From assembly GCF_016545825.1 (NCBI RefSeq), contig NC_052619.1, positions 10,679,501 through 10,743,500 of the forward strand: a DNA stretch of 64,000 nucleotides, written 5' to 3'. This stretch comes from Eucalyptus grandis. Lineage: Eukaryota; Streptophyta; Magnoliopsida; Myrtales; Myrtaceae. The translations under genes were made by a program, and so were the position numbers. Of this stretch, positions 34,150-47,015 are shown one piece after another (position 1 is the first letter of the stretch; the number at the start of each line of letters is the position of its first letter). The notes beneath the pieces were generated by a model. It ran no database searches. It was not told the DNA's origin and worked only from the letters and a program-made list of their open reading frames with translations.

Positions 34150-36239
34150 GTCATTTATTGATTTGATCCTTTGAGGTTGAGCAATATGACCATGTAAAGC
34201 ATAGATTTGATCAAAGTCCCACCGCCACCTCTAATGCAAAAGCTCTCATTCTTAAGTGTAAAAGCATAGATCTTAGCCTTAATCGGCCTTCAAATAGTAT
34301 ATGAATTGGCCACCAAACTAAATTATAATCGGGACAAGTAGAAACACAAGCTTCGTGAGATGTCGCAACCTCACCCTTGCCAGTGCACCACCTAGGGGTT
34401 CGTCTAATGGATTATTAGGCTTAGGTTAAAATCATGCTCTTCCAAACCCATACCAGTTCGCAACTTAGGGTTGAAGTTCTTAACATACAAATCATTTTCA
34501 TTTAGGTGTCCCCGTTGATCAATTTATGATAGGCCGATTAAAAATCCAAGTAAAGTATCAGGAGAAATATTTTACTCCAACGAATCAGAAATTTTGGGTA
34601 TAGGAACTTGATTAAACTAGATTTCTCTAATAACCTTTCTTTTAGTGAAAAAAAAAATTAACAAGCAGCTTGAATTCCTTTTATTACTTCCTAACATATA
34701 AGACGATCATGCGGGTGTACAAATCATCAATTTAATACCCAATAAAACAATATATAAATTTCAAGACTTACCGCATAACAAGCATATGTAATGTAAGCTC
34801 AAATCACACCAACAACCTTGGAATATGATTTTCTAATTAACAAGTTTGGAATTTTCACTTATTTAAATTAAATCCAGAAACTATGTGATGTACAAAAATA
34901 CCTAACTAAAATGACATGTAACCTAGCATGTGAGCCATATGTCATGCGATATTAATTAAATGATCTAATCTTTAATGACGGGCAAATATTGTTGAATTTG
35001 TTCTCGCGCAGATAGCTAAGCTTTAAATGGAGTGACCCTATGGATGCATGCAAATTGTTATGTCAAGAGAATCCAAACGCGACATGTATGACCTCTAAAA
35101 TAACTTTCGAGTATAGAGATGTTTTTCTTTTAAATTGATTCTCACCTCTCCATTTATCTCTGAGATGTCTGGAAATTTATCGCCACTAAATTAAGTATTG
35201 ACCAACTAATTCTTTACACTTGTCATAGTAACTTATGCTCATCACATGAATTTTCGCCATTCCAATGCATTAGAGTATGAGGTTCTGAATTCAAATATAT
35301 CCATATCCCATTTGCCTCTCCAATTTAATATGTCCACACTTAATATTAGGGCAAAAATATCATGCTAAGTGTAAGGATGAGTAATAGAATATTTATATAT
35401 TAAATCACATCTAACAGCCTATGCTTAGTATCATGTTAAAAGATAACTAAAAAAAAAAAATATAACATTTATCCCATGGTGATTGACTTAGATTTATGGA
35501 CATAGAAGTCATGTTCCTCAGAACCGATAAATTATTCCCCAATTTGAAACCAAATTTGCAACTTTATATAGTTAATTACTTTACTAATTTACGTTCAAGA
35601 AAGAATACCACACTAATTATTTGTGGTGCATACTCCTTAAAGGTGAGGCAAATAGTTCATTTCTTACATGAAGTGCAATTTACAATCTACATTAACATGT
35701 GTAATTAGGCTACGCAAATGTTCTACACGATGATATCGATGAGTATCGGCCAGCTCTCCACGATTGGCATATGAAAACTTTACAATCAACCAGTGCGATT
35801 GACATGTCACTATACTCCACATCAATGGCTTTGGAGAAAATTGAGTGTGAGAAGTTAATTGATATGTTTTGAAAACAGAACTGACTGGGTCGCACCAGCG
35901 TTATATTCGATGCCAAAGTACATGCTCAATGTGTTCATCATAATATGCTCGATGTGCTGTCCTACCTGGCTATTTGCACTCTTCGCATGTTAGATACACC
36001 GAGCTCAATCAATTGATCATGGCATGTGTTGATATTTACGTTCTCTAATTTATTTCGGGTTGCTTCGCCGGTTACTATCGTTGTTACCGAAACTTTCCTT
36101 GGTGCTTATGATAGGTGCGTTCACCACTTGGAAAGGCATTTTAGTCTTTTCTGAATTTGAAGAATTGTTTTTTGTTACAATTATATAGGGTTGATCGAAT
36201 CTCTTTAAAGGCTAAAAATCCAATTGATGACATCTTTTG
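33917..36239. other. AT-rich region, no gene seen
   Basis: A compound (TA)n(CATA)n microsatellite lies at 34090-34150. Open frames near 35496-35916 are short and unsupported. The piece 35700-35910 keeps two opposing short frames and might be a worn exon, but I recognise no family. Confidence 0.4.
34090..34150. repeat. Compound TA/CATA microsatellite
   Basis: TATATATACATACATACATA units followed by an AT run. The mirror copy lies at about 43062-43130. Confidence 0.9.
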
Positions 36240-36269
36240 CAAGCAATCTATTTAAACATATATCAAAGT

Positions 36270-36436
36270 ACAAGTGCCAGAGCGAAGGCCGTGGAAAAAA
36301 AGCCACTTTGGGAGGCCATTGGTGCTGCTTCTTTGATTATCAAAGTATATCTGACCGTACAGGATGGATCGGACAGAGGAACAAGTGCCGGATTGACGAT
36401 GGACATGGCGAAGAGGGTACACTTCGGAGTATATAA
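36270..36436 (-). pseudogene. 167-bp copy of the secreted-protein gene 5' end
   Basis: It equals 32186-32352 except for one C/T difference near 36351, and covers the TATA box, leader, ATG and signal-peptide codons up to about residue 16. Homology stops abruptly at both sides. ATATCAAAGTAC (36260-36271) and GTACTTTGATAT (about 36464-36475) form an inverted repeat around it. It lies nine bases from the palindrome edge and encodes no complete protein. Confidence 0.92.
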
Positions 36437-36478
36437 ATTAGTTTAACAAAATTTTCTGAAATGTACTTTGATATGTGT

Positions 36479-39173
36479 ACAGATGTCTAATCGTTTGATT
36501 TTGCCTCTGATGCCCATTATATGCCATGCCCATTATATGCCATGGTAGAACCTTGGGAGGATCAGGCCATCAAATGATTTTAATGCGCGTTTATATAGGG
36601 TTAGAAGTTTATATTGATTAATAAGTAGGAATCTACGCCTTCTTACAGGGATCTGTGCACCAAATAAAATGGGCTTTTGTTTCATTTCTTGCTATCTAGG
36701 CTTTCTCACAGGATGGGCCCCCTCTGGTTTTGACCTCTGTCCTCTTACTGTATGCTCTGCATTCCACCTGTGGGGAAGGTCATCTAACTTGTACTTTCTC
36801 AGCTTAAGACAAGAAAGGGGGAAAAAATCTTGTATAGATTCTGGATTTCCTTGATTTTGATTTTTCACTTATTTACCTTTATATAAATTGCAGCAATGAT
36901 TTCACTAAAGTCTTCTGCCATACTGCCGTTAGATGTGAAAATTATGTTGTGTCTTGTACTTTTCTTTTTGGGCCACATGGTGTCTACTACTCTTGATATG
37001 TCTGCTGGTGGTAACAATATGAGCTTTAGCTATGTTGCTCCGCTGGCTATAGTGTCATAAGATTTAAAAGTCAGACAACGCTGTGCTGTACGGTGGACAG
37101 TGCATTCTAATATCTGACTAGATTCTGTTGCTTCTCTGCTGTTTTTGTCATTTCCCATATGCTCCATTGTGATTTTATATGTTTAACTCTCTGTGTTAAA
37201 TTAAGCAGGAACGATGACTGAAAGATGCAGTTCTTACTGTATTTGCAAAATAAACAAGATTGTTTTCCATCACTGGTAAGAATTTTTTATTTTTTTTGGT
37301 AGCATCACTTGTGACACACCAACGCGAGATAAATTCAACCAGAAAAGGATCGAATGATTATAACCGGACGTCCCTGCAGTTTCATTTCTTTAGTGGTGAA
37401 AAAGATCTACGCAAAAGGAAAGCAAACGAGTGGTAGAAACCATGTCATCGGTGAACCACAGGCCACTATCCACTTCTCTAGCCACAAACAGAAGAGAGTT
37501 TGATGTTTCTCTTCCTACTTCAAGTGCCTCCCGACAACCTGGCAATTAAGCAGTTGACTGATATTATGGTCGGTCAGAACATCAGTGAAAGCAACATTAG
37601 CTCCCACTCTGTTTGAATTCTTTTGGATATACTGTTCAGTGAGAAGAATATAACCGGACAGATTGTCTTTGTTACTGTTTGGGGTTGCTTTATGTTCATA
37701 ATAGGCCACTAAGCAAGAATTCGATGGGGATGGCCAATGGATCTAAATGGATTTCTACTAGTGTATCTGACAGTGATACAGGATCTACTGATGTGGATTC
37801 TTTTCCACACAAGGCTGGTTCTGCTCACCGTGAGGGAAAGGGCATCACCAGCGGAGTGGACAAATTGCACAGCAGTGGAGATACTCAATAAGCTTTCAAT
37901 GTATTGTGAGATACTGAGCTAACTAACCAAGCTGGTTTTTGCAAGGAAGTGAGTGAGCATAGTAGCTTCACGGTGATTGACTGGTTTTCTGCATTATCTC
38001 AGTCAAGAACACCATGGTCAGATTGGTTACTCACTTAAGACAAGCCATGGTATGGCCAACTGGGATCTGATTTTATACCAATAACCACACAGAGAAATAT
38101 TTTCTGAAATAACATGGACATGGAAGGTTATACTAGTGCCCTTATTTTGCCCATCCCTCCCTCAGCGGGGCTTCAATGTCACCCTTATTCGTTCTGTTAC
38201 TTCCTTGTAATGTGCCAGCTAGATGAAGGGTTTTTGCAAAGAGTTCTACATTATCTGTTCTGTTACATTTTCCGGCTATTGTTTTATGAGAAAATAGACG
38301 ACAGGCGAGCGTGCAGAGAGATGCAATTGACCATCTTATTCCTAATGAATAATCTTACAACTGTAAAGATAGATAAGTGCTTCCACATTGAGCTATATAA
38401 TAGGTGTACACATGAAGCAGTTGACTTTCGATTACATTGCCTCATGTGAACACCTAATTTGGTCGCTTACATGAGAGAGGTCACTGTAGGGACCTTGCAT
38501 TCTCACATGCTGCAGCAACAAAATGATCAAAGACGGAATTATAGCAGAAGTAGAAATACTACCTGTTGCTCATATTCATATAAGGTAGATAGCAATTTGT
38601 TATGTTCGCTGCTTATTAGTAGATAATATTGATTTAATGTCGCACTTGCAGAATCGTTCTGAGTACATTGAATGATAATTAACAACATTTTCTCGTAGAT
38701 GTTCGTCACTTGAAATGTTTAGAGATTCATCAGAAACAATTGATTTATCCTTACTCTTCTCATGCGACAAGGAAGAAAAGTAGCTGACCTAACCTAAGGA
38801 ATCAATACATTTTCATCTCTTCATTGTTTCTACCTTGTTCAAAGTTCAGACACAATGTTTTGCTTTCACTCTACTTTTGTTCTTGCGTAGAACAGACATG
38901 TCATATCATGTAGGACAGCAGATAAAACAATCGAAAGTAGACACACAGACAGCTATTGCAGAAGTTTGTCATTATTAGGTGTAAAATGTGAAGCATCGAA
39001 GGCAGATTGGAAATGACTTTCAGTACAATTTCACTTCCAATGAAGCAATGACATAACAATTTCATGTTTTCGTTATGAATTCCTAACTTTTTGTACCAAC
39101 CGAGTGCATTGCATAAGCGCTCCACTAATTGCTCCTTCATCAATAATGACAAGCCAAACTTTTTAGCTATGTT
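36479..39173. other. Loop, gene-poor part
   Basis: A short tandem copy of ATGCCCATTATATGCC lies at 36508-36541. Bases 36650-38450 have mixed composition with possible exon scraps, for example a 70-codon plus-strand frame at 37679-37891 containing GSKWISTSVSDSDTGSTD. I cannot assign a family or splice sites. Bases 38760-39170 are the 3' flank of the F-box gene on the minus strand and are loosely similar to 60600-61020. Confidence 0.4.
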
Positions 39174-40248
39174 TTAAAAGCTTGGTTCGATCCAAAGTGG
39201 AGGAGAAAATTGGCTATCAGAAATCCAGTCGATATGCGGCTCTATTGAACCATCTTCGAGGTGATATATTCCCATGTCTGTACCTCCTCCCTCTTTAGTT
39301 AGCTTGGACCATGAGAAAAAATCATCAATAAAATAAATACAATTCAACTTTACGTGATGCTTTTGATCGACCTCCAAAGAGAAGGAAGAATTGCAGCCCA
39401 CGAAAAGGGACATGTTCCCCAAGTTCTTGACTCCCGTCCACGTTCGATTATCGAGGTCAATCTCAAAAATATGAAATCGAAAGGTTCCTTTATGCGTTCG
39501 TTGTCCCCGTCGTGACACCAACAATAGAGATCCTGTCGCTGATTGCACTAGATACGTCTGCTCACGACCTAGGAGTCCTCTCGGCATCTTGAAAACTAGT
39601 TGAGCTTCTAATGGAGTCGGTCCATCTGCATCGAACCTCAATATGCTACCCCCACGATTCAGAATCACAAAGCACCCCCTATAAAATAAGACATCATTGA
39701 CATAATACTTGGGAGGTCACTGACGACCACTCCTCGTCGCCGGGTTTCCAAAGCCATAATCGTCGGCAGTTCCTATAGATGACAACGACTTTGTAATCTG
39801 GAGACGTAGCAGGGCTATCAGATAGAGAGAACTTAAAGATGTAGGCACCATACGTGCGAAGCAAGCGGGAGTTTTGTATGGCGAGGAACTTGTTCAGATT
39901 GGGAAGCTTAATAATATGGTCGCAGCACGACATGGGATTCTTCAGCATGTGGAGTTCCCCCTCTTTGCCCATCGTCAGCATCCAACCTCCCGAAAAGAAG
40001 CATCTCTTCCCCTTTGCTTCTGGCAAGAGCGCTTTGTGAACCAGCTGACATGAGAGGCAGAAAAACTCGCGCCACCGCGTCCCCTCCTCGTCCGCGAGCA
40101 TCAACCACGGGACGTCGCTCCTCCCTTCGACAGCAGCGAATCGCCAAGAGTGGCATACTGCTCGAAAGGCCGACAAATCCTTCGGACATAGGAGTTGCGA
40201 GCATAGTACTAGCAACTCTTGCGGGAGATTTGCCCAGTTTCTCGCCAT
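39174..40248 (-). pseudogene. Diverged F-box/DUF295 gene with one frameshift
   Basis: The ATG at 40248-40246 begins MARNWANLPQELLVLCSQLL. The F-box end DLSAFRAVCHSWRFA, CLSCQLVHKALLPEAKGK and WKPGDEEWSSV follow in one frame, which stops at TGA near 39692. The next segment, NDVLFYRGCFVILNRGGSI, continues in a second frame. It runs through FRFHIFEIDLDN, MGIYHLEDGS and the family ending PLWIEPSF to TAA 39176-39174. A single one-base shift around 39715 accounts for the break, so this is either a young pseudogene or a sequencing error. It is clearly more divergent than the other copies and has no partner in the arms. Confidence 0.82.
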
Positions 40249-40369
40249 TCTCAATTATATCGTATTGAAACGAAGTAGAATTTCGCAAAGGGACATGGAA
40301 AGTAGCCACTAGTTATTTGTTTCCTTTCCAACAAAGTGACCGTTATGTTTATCGGATGAGAATTATATT

Positions 40370-41060
40370 TCGGAAATATAGTGCAAAAATAAACGAGTGA
40401 GGAATATTTATCGAGCTAAAAATGGAAACAAAATTAGTATAATTTATGTCCCATTTTGGTGTCATAAAGTGAAGAAAATTGCAAGGATAGCAGTATGTAT
40501 GCTGAACATTTTAATAAAAGTGACAAGTACACGTATGTAGAGGTTACTAAAATGTGGGAGGGAGCGAACAAGAAGTTTGTTCTAGGATTTTGTTTTACCA
40601 ATGATTAAATAGAGTGCTTGCAAAATATGTCATCAATTGGATTTTTAGCCTTTAAAGAGATTCGACCAACCCTATAAAATAGTAAGAAAAAACAATTCCT
40701 CAAATTCAAGGTCCTACTTCGGAAATATAATGCTAAATTAAACAAGTGAGGAATATTTATCGAGCCAAAAGTGGAAACAAAATCAGTATGATTTATGTCC
40801 CATTTTGGTGTCATAAAGTGAAGAGAATTGCAAGTATAGCAATATGCTTCCTGAACATTTTAGTAAAAATGACAAGTACAAGTATGTAGAGGTTACTAAA
40901 AAGTGGGACGGGGTGAATCAGAAGTTTGTTCTGGGATTTTGTTTTACTTATGTTTAAATAGATTGCTTGCAAAAGATGTCATCAATTGGATTTTTAGCCT
41001 TTAAAGAGATTCGATCAACCCTATATAATTGTAACAAAAAACAATTCTTCAAATTCAGAA
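40370..41060. repeat. 348-bp imperfect tandem duplication at the inner breakpoint
   Basis: Unit 1 (40370-40717) and unit 2 (40718-41060) both start TTCGGAAATATA. They share GAGGAATATTTATCGAGC, ATTTATGTCCCATTTTGG, GATTTTGTTTTAC and CATCAATTGGATTTTTAGCC. They differ by scattered substitutions and small indels. The right arm of the palindrome begins inside unit 2, at 40949. Confidence 0.9.
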
Positions 41061-43059
41061 AAGACTAAAATGCCTTTCCAAGTGGTGAACGCACCTATCA
41101 TAAGCACCAAGGAAAGTTTCGGTAACAACGATAGTAACCGGCGAAGCAACCCGAAATAAATTAGAGAACGTAAATATCAACACATGCCATGATCAATTGA
41201 TTGAGCTCGGTGTATCTAACATGCGAAGAGTGCAAATAGCCAGGTAGGACAGCACATCGAGCATATTATGATGAACACATTGAGCATGTACTTTGGCATC
41301 GAATATAACGCTGGTGCGACCCAGTCAGTTCTGTTTTCAAAACATATCAATTAACTTCTCACACTCAATTTTCTCCAAAGCCATTGATGTGGAGTATAGT
41401 GACATGTCAATCGCACTGGTTGATTGTAAAGTTTTCATATGCCAATCGTGGAGAGCTGGCCGATACTCATCGATATCATCGTGTAGAACATTTGCGTAGC
41501 CTAATTACACATGTTAATGTAGATTGTAAATTGCACTTCATGTAAGAAATGAACTATTTGCCTCACCTTTAAGGAGTATGCACCACAAATAATTAGTGTG
41601 GTATTCTTTCTTGAACGTAAATTAGTAAAGTAATTAACTATATAAAGTTGCAAATTTGGTTTCAAATTGGGGAATAATTTATCGGTTCTGAGGAACATGA
41701 CTTCTATGTCCATAAATCTAAGTCAATCACCATGGGATAAATGTTATATTTTTTTTTTTTTAGTTATCTTTTAACATGATACTAAGCATAGGCTGTTAGA
41801 TGTGATTTAATATATAAATATTCTATTACTCATCCTTACACTTAGCATGATATTTTTGCCCTAATATTAAGTGTGGACATATTAAATTGGAGAGGCAAAT
41901 GGGATATGGATATATTTGAATTCAGAACCTCATACTCTAATGCATTGGAATGGCGAAAATTCATGTGATGAGCATAAGTTACTATGACAAGTGTAAAGAA
42001 TTAGTTGGTCAATACTTAATTTAGTGGCGATAAATTTCCAGACATCTCAGAGATAAATGGAGAGGTGAGAATCAATTTAAAAGAAAAACATCTCTATACT
42101 CGAAAGTTATTTTAGAGGTCATACATGTCGCGTTTGGATTCTCTTGACATAACAATTTGCATGCATCCATAGGGTCACTCCATTTAAAGCTTAGCTATCT
42201 GCGCTGAGAACAAATTCAACAATATTTGCCCGTCATTAAAGATTAGATCATTTAATTAATATCGCATGACATATGGCTCACATGCTAGGTTACATGTCAT
42301 TTTAGTTAGGTATTTTTGTACATCACATAGTTTCTGGATTTAATTTAAATAAGTGAAAATTCCAAACTTGTTAATTAGAAAATCATATTCCAAGGTTGTT
42401 GGTGTGATTTGAGCTTGCATTACATATGCTTGTTATGCGGTAAGTCTTGAAATTTATATATTGTTTTATTGGGTATTAAATTGATGATTTGTACACCCGC
42501 ATGATCGTCTTATATGTTAGGAAGTAATAAAAGGAATTCAAGCTGCTTGTTAATTTTTTTTTTCACTAAAAGAAAGGTTATTAGAGAAATCTAGTTTAAT
42601 CAAGTTCCTATACCCAAAATTTCTGATTCGTTGGAGTAAAATATTTCTCCTGATACTTTACTTGGATTTTTAATCGGCCTATCATAAATTGATCAACGGG
42701 GACACCTAAATGAAAATGATTTGTATGTTAAGAACTTCAACCCTAAGTTGCGAACTGGTATGGGTTTGGAAGAGCATGATTTTAACCTAAGCCTAATAAT
42801 CCATTAGACGAACCCCTAGGTGGTGCACCTGGCAAGGGTGAGGTTGCGACATCTCACGAAGCTTGTGTTTCTACTTGTCCCGATTATAATTTAGTTTGGT
42901 GGCCAATTCATATACTATTTGAAGGCCGATTAAGGCTAAGATCTATGCTTTTACACTTAAGAATGAGAGCTTTTGCATTAGAGGTGGCGGTGGGACTTTG
43001 ATCAAATCTATGCTTTACATGGTCATATTGCTCAACCTCAAAGGATCAAATCAATAAAT

Positions 43060-43119
<60 letters not shown>

Positions 43120-43321
43120 TGTATATATATAACTTAAGAAAATTGAGGGCTCATGATATTGATATCCACTTATATATTCCTAAAACGTCCAAGGGTCCCC
43201 TTAAAAAATCCTCCTCCATAGTTCTATAATTCTACTGATACTATCTTGATTTGACATTCTAGCCTTTTTTTTTAAAAAAAAATAAATATTTTATTCATAT
43301 ATCAAGATGTTAAGATCATTA

Positions 43322-43516
43322 CCACCGCTTGTGGTGGCCCAGTTGGATAAGGCTCCCATGATCCTTTGCGGGGAGGAGAGGAGTTCGAATCCTACCAGCC
43401 GCACGGGATCTTAAGTGTGACGTCGGGGTGGTGGGTCCTCCACTAGCGTCACCCCGGGTTTACCTCGCCCTCGCCCGGCTGTACGGGGTTCCTGTGTCAT
43501 CAAAAAAAAAAAAAAA
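43322..43516 (+). mobile_element. tRNA-derived SINE, right-arm copy
   Basis: The same insertion as 33701-33898 in the opposite orientation, with box A TGGCCCAGTTGGATAAGG and box B GAGTTCGAATCCTACC. AAGATGTTAAGATCATTA is duplicated at 43304-43321 and 43517-43534. The 3' part differs slightly (CCTCGCCCTCGCCCGG). Confidence 0.92.
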
Positions 43517-44536
43517 AAGATGTTAAGATCATTAATAAGAGGTTCAACAAAGCAAATCTTAAATAGTAAAGTAGAATAATAAAGCACAAACAATAGTGAT
43601 AAACACAATCTCATCTCACAAGAATAGATGTGTCTCAACATTAAAAAAAAAATAAAAATAATGGCTGATCACTGAATTTTGCATAATCATATATGATAAG
43701 CACACACACTAATCTCCTTCTCCAATAGCTATAGCTTGCCCAATGGGCAGTGCACGCCTAGGTTCAACATTCTCAACACCATTATTGTACAATACAAAGA
43801 CACTAAAAATAGATTAAACAAACTGTTAGGTCTAGATTTAGATTGGGAGAGACTGACCAAGCATAGATATGCCTCTATGGAACTCCTAGATCGAAATTTA
43901 GAGTGGGAGAAAAGGCTCCCAAATCTAGATCTAGATTAGGAATGAGAATTTCCAAAATTCGGAGAACTTGTATAACTGCTTCCATTACAACAGGAACTCA
44001 CCATATTCCTCATCATTCCCATCTGACTTCTTGATATAGAGGATTTGAAGTTGTAGGTTAATTCCTAACGATGGAATCATAAAATATGGCTAGCAATTAG
44101 GGAAGAGCATTACAACAAACAAAGAAAAAAATCCAGATGAAAATACTAAAATACTCCCCTATCAAATTGGGAGAGAGTTTTAATTTGAGATGAGAAAATG
44201 GAGTCTCCCTCGATTGAGAGTTATTTTAAGTCGAGAGAGCTTGGAGTCAAAGAGAAAAAGGGTACCGGATTTGACATTCTAGCTTAAAGAGTACAAAGTT
44301 TTAGTATATTTTCTAGCAAGAACGGAAAGTTTTAGTATACAGTAGCTTCTTATATGGTTGTCCTAATTGTATTGCGCTCTAATGATGCCCTTTTGGATTT
44401 CTCTTACACACAAAAACTAAAGGTCCAAACTAAACTGAGAAAGCCTACTTCATGATCGAATAACAATATCTAGGCAAATTGAAATCTTCAAAACTTCTAT
44501 ACAGTCATTTGTCTGAGAAAGAGTCGATTCATATTA

Positions 44537-44567
<31 letters not shown>

Positions 44568-44980
44568 TGATGCTATATAGTAGTAATAAGAAATTATATA
44601 TTGCGACATTTTATGAGGCATTCCCGGCAGGAGCACAGCACATTCCCATTTCTAATGAGACGGGGAAAATCATAGTTCAGAATGAGCGTTCTTTGCATGT
44701 CTGATTTAATTATCTGCAACAACCATGTTCTCTCCCATGAACGCCGAATTTCGTCTGGAAGTCAACAGTGGCCATCGTCACACCCACACACCAAATCTTT
44801 TTCTAACTCCATCCTCTGATTTCATATTATATTAAGTTGGAGTCCGCGCATGGCATTTCCTTGTTATATACTCCGAAGTGTACCCTCTTCGCCATGTCCA
44901 TCGTCAATCCGGCACTTGTTCCTCTGTCCGATCCATCCTGTACGGTCGGATATACTTTGATAATCAAAGAAGCAGCACCA

Positions 44981-45302
44981 ATGGCCTCCCAAAGTGGCTT
45001 TTTCCACGGCCTTCGCTCTGGCACTTGTGCTGGTCCTCGCCACTGACCAAATGGATCAGTGCGAAGCGGCTCGCAACCTCCTACAATTGCCGAACATTAT
45101 GAACTTGCCGATGCTACCAGGAGGGACATTCCCGCCACTCCCGCCACTCTTGGGGGCCTCGTTCCCGCCACTCCCGAGAGCGACGTTCCTAGGGATGATG
45201 ATCCCGCCACTCCCATCTTTCTCCCAAACCCCTTCGTTCCCCTCCACCCCCTCCATCCCTCTCCTCGCTCCACCACCCTCGACCTCTTCCACTAGCCCTT
45301 GA
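44981..45302 (+). pseudogene. Secreted proline-rich protein gene, right-arm copy, frameshifted
   Basis: Promoter, leader and ATG (44981) match the left copy. The run of seven T after GGC is five T here (44999-45003), so the frame changes after MASQSGFF and stops soon after. The remainder, from FSTAFALALVLVL to SSTSP, is intact in the next frame. Because the lesion is a homopolymer length change it may be a consensus error; otherwise this copy is null. Confidence 0.82.
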
Positions 45303-46018
45303 AGTAAATAAGTCCATATAGCTTCGTTTGAATATGATACAGACGGTGCACGCATGACTATGAGGGATTAAATATTACACAAATGGTGTGATTCATACAG
45401 TCTAGCAATGTATTGGAGATCTACAAGACTCCCGTCTTCGCAATAAGTGGGTGTAGTTATAATGCCTCGCTTGTGTATCTTGGATGTGGTTTCTCTAATG
45501 CAGGAAATCATACTTTTTTATTCTTATTTGTGTAAGTGGATTCCCCATAATTTACACATGTTCGTTTGTTATCTAATATTGGTTTATTTTTCGTGTCATT
45601 ATTTTCTTACGTGTTCTATTATGATACAACCTTTTCGGAATGTATTGCTTTTAGGAAATGTTATCCAAAAATATGCTAATTCAGTGCTAAACTTTTTAAT
45701 TGTGCCAATTCAATCCTTAACATTTTAACAATTTGCCAATTTTATCATAAACCTTTCAATTGTTCTATTTAAATCCAAACATTTTGATGATTTGCCAATT
45801 TAATCATAAATTTTTTGACGATTTACAAATGTAGTTCTTTTGGCCATATACCCAAATAATATGTTTAGGATCTTAATGACAAATCATCAAAAGATTTAGG
45901 ACAAAATTAACATAAAGTAATGTTTAGGACTAAATTGAAAAATCATCAAAAGATTTAAGACTAAATTGACAAAATTGAAATATTGTGAATTGAATTGACT
46001 GTCGTACAATAGGTATGA
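45303..46018. other. Mirror of 31200-31912, no gene seen
   Basis: Contains the degenerate CAATTTAGTCC-type repeat at 45660-46010. Confidence 0.5.
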
Positions 46019-47015
46019 GGGTGCGTTTGGATGGGCATTTAGAAAGCCCATCCAAGCTCCAAAGCCCTTTCACCCTAAAATAGGGTGTTTGGCAACCTCC
46101 TTGAAGGAGCTTTCAAATGAAAGTCTCCCCTTGGAAATGCTGAAAACAATTTTTTTCTTCCTAAACTACCCTCATTAATTTTTCATATTTCCGTCATTAC
46201 CCTTATATATATATATTTATTTAATATATATATATATATATATATATATTTTAAACGAAAAGGAGCAGCCCTTCGCCGGACCGGCGAAGGGCGACGGCCG
46301 CCGCGAGCGGATCTGCGCCGCGGCCGTCGCCGAGGTCGCCCAAGGTCGGGCGACCTCCGACGAGGGTCGCGCGACCCGGCCCGAGGGCCGCCGGAGGTCG
46401 CCCGACCTCGGGTGACCCTCGGCGAGGGTCGCGCGACCCGCCGAGGGCCGAGGTCGCCCGACCTCGGGCGACCGGTCGCTCGACCCGGGGCCGCGCGACC
46501 CGGGCGACCGCCGCCCGGGTCTCGCGGCCGCAGCGGCCCTCGCCGTCGTGCGACCCTCGCGCGAGACCCGGGCGAGGGCCGCCCGCGGCCGTGAGACCCA
46601 GGGCGGCGGTCGCCCGGGTCGCGCGTCCCTGGGGTCGGCGACCTCCGGCGGCCCTCGGCTGGGTCGCGCGACCCTCGCCGAGGGTCGCCCGACCTCGCGC
46701 GACCCTCGCCAGGTCGCCCGACCTCGGCGACCTCGCCGGGAGTCGCGACGGCCGCCGGCGCCGGATCGCTCGCCGGCGACCGCAGCCCTTCGCCGGTCCG
46801 GCGAAGGGTTTAGCTAAATTTTGAAAAAAAAAAAGAAAAAAAAATACCCATCAAAGCCCCTTGTGAAAGTTTTTTTAACCAAACACACATTCAACTCAAA
46901 GTTCATTTGCAAATTTTTTTTACCAAACACAACTGCATTTTCTCCAAGTAGCTTTGGGCTTTCAGCATTTGCATTGGACTCAAAGCCCATTGCAAATGTT
47001 GAACCAAACGCAGCC
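46019..47015. mobile_element. Tourist-like MITE with GC core, right-arm copy
   Basis: Same ends as 30203-31199, inverted. The AT microsatellite is interrupted (TTTATTTAATA at 46214-46226), and the GC core (46262-46810) differs from the left core by several unit-sized rearrangements. Confidence 0.72.

Larger units (their letters stand above)
3140..36260 (+). repeat. Left arm of giant inverted repeat
   Basis: Features here recur in reverse order and opposite strand in 40949-63280. Paired examples: the SINE at 33701-33898 with 43322-43516; hAT segments at 25122-25442 with 51762-52082; the helicase end at 12696 with 53704; the GST start at 9804 with 56588. The inner edge is sharp: the two arms agree up to GCAAGCAATCTATTTAAACA at 36240-36260 and then diverge. 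Left positions 13722-24624 have no partner because the right arm has an assembly gap. Outside about 5300 the match drops to paralog level. Confidence 0.93.
36261..40948. other. Unique loop between the palindrome arms
   Basis: The sequence is present once in the window and has no Ns. It holds the captured gene fragment (36270-36436), a gene-poor stretch, a diverged F-box gene (39174-40248) and most of a 348-bp tandem duplication. Confidence 0.85.

Noticed and set aside
35496..35916. Two adjacent 70-codon frames mirrored at 41293-41713
   Set aside because: Identical only because they are in the palindrome. AT-rich composition and no recognisable protein.
43331..43395. Possible tRNA gene
   Set aside because: Box A and box B are present, but the stem pairing is poor and the sequence continues into a body with a poly-A tail and target duplications: a SINE, not a tRNA.
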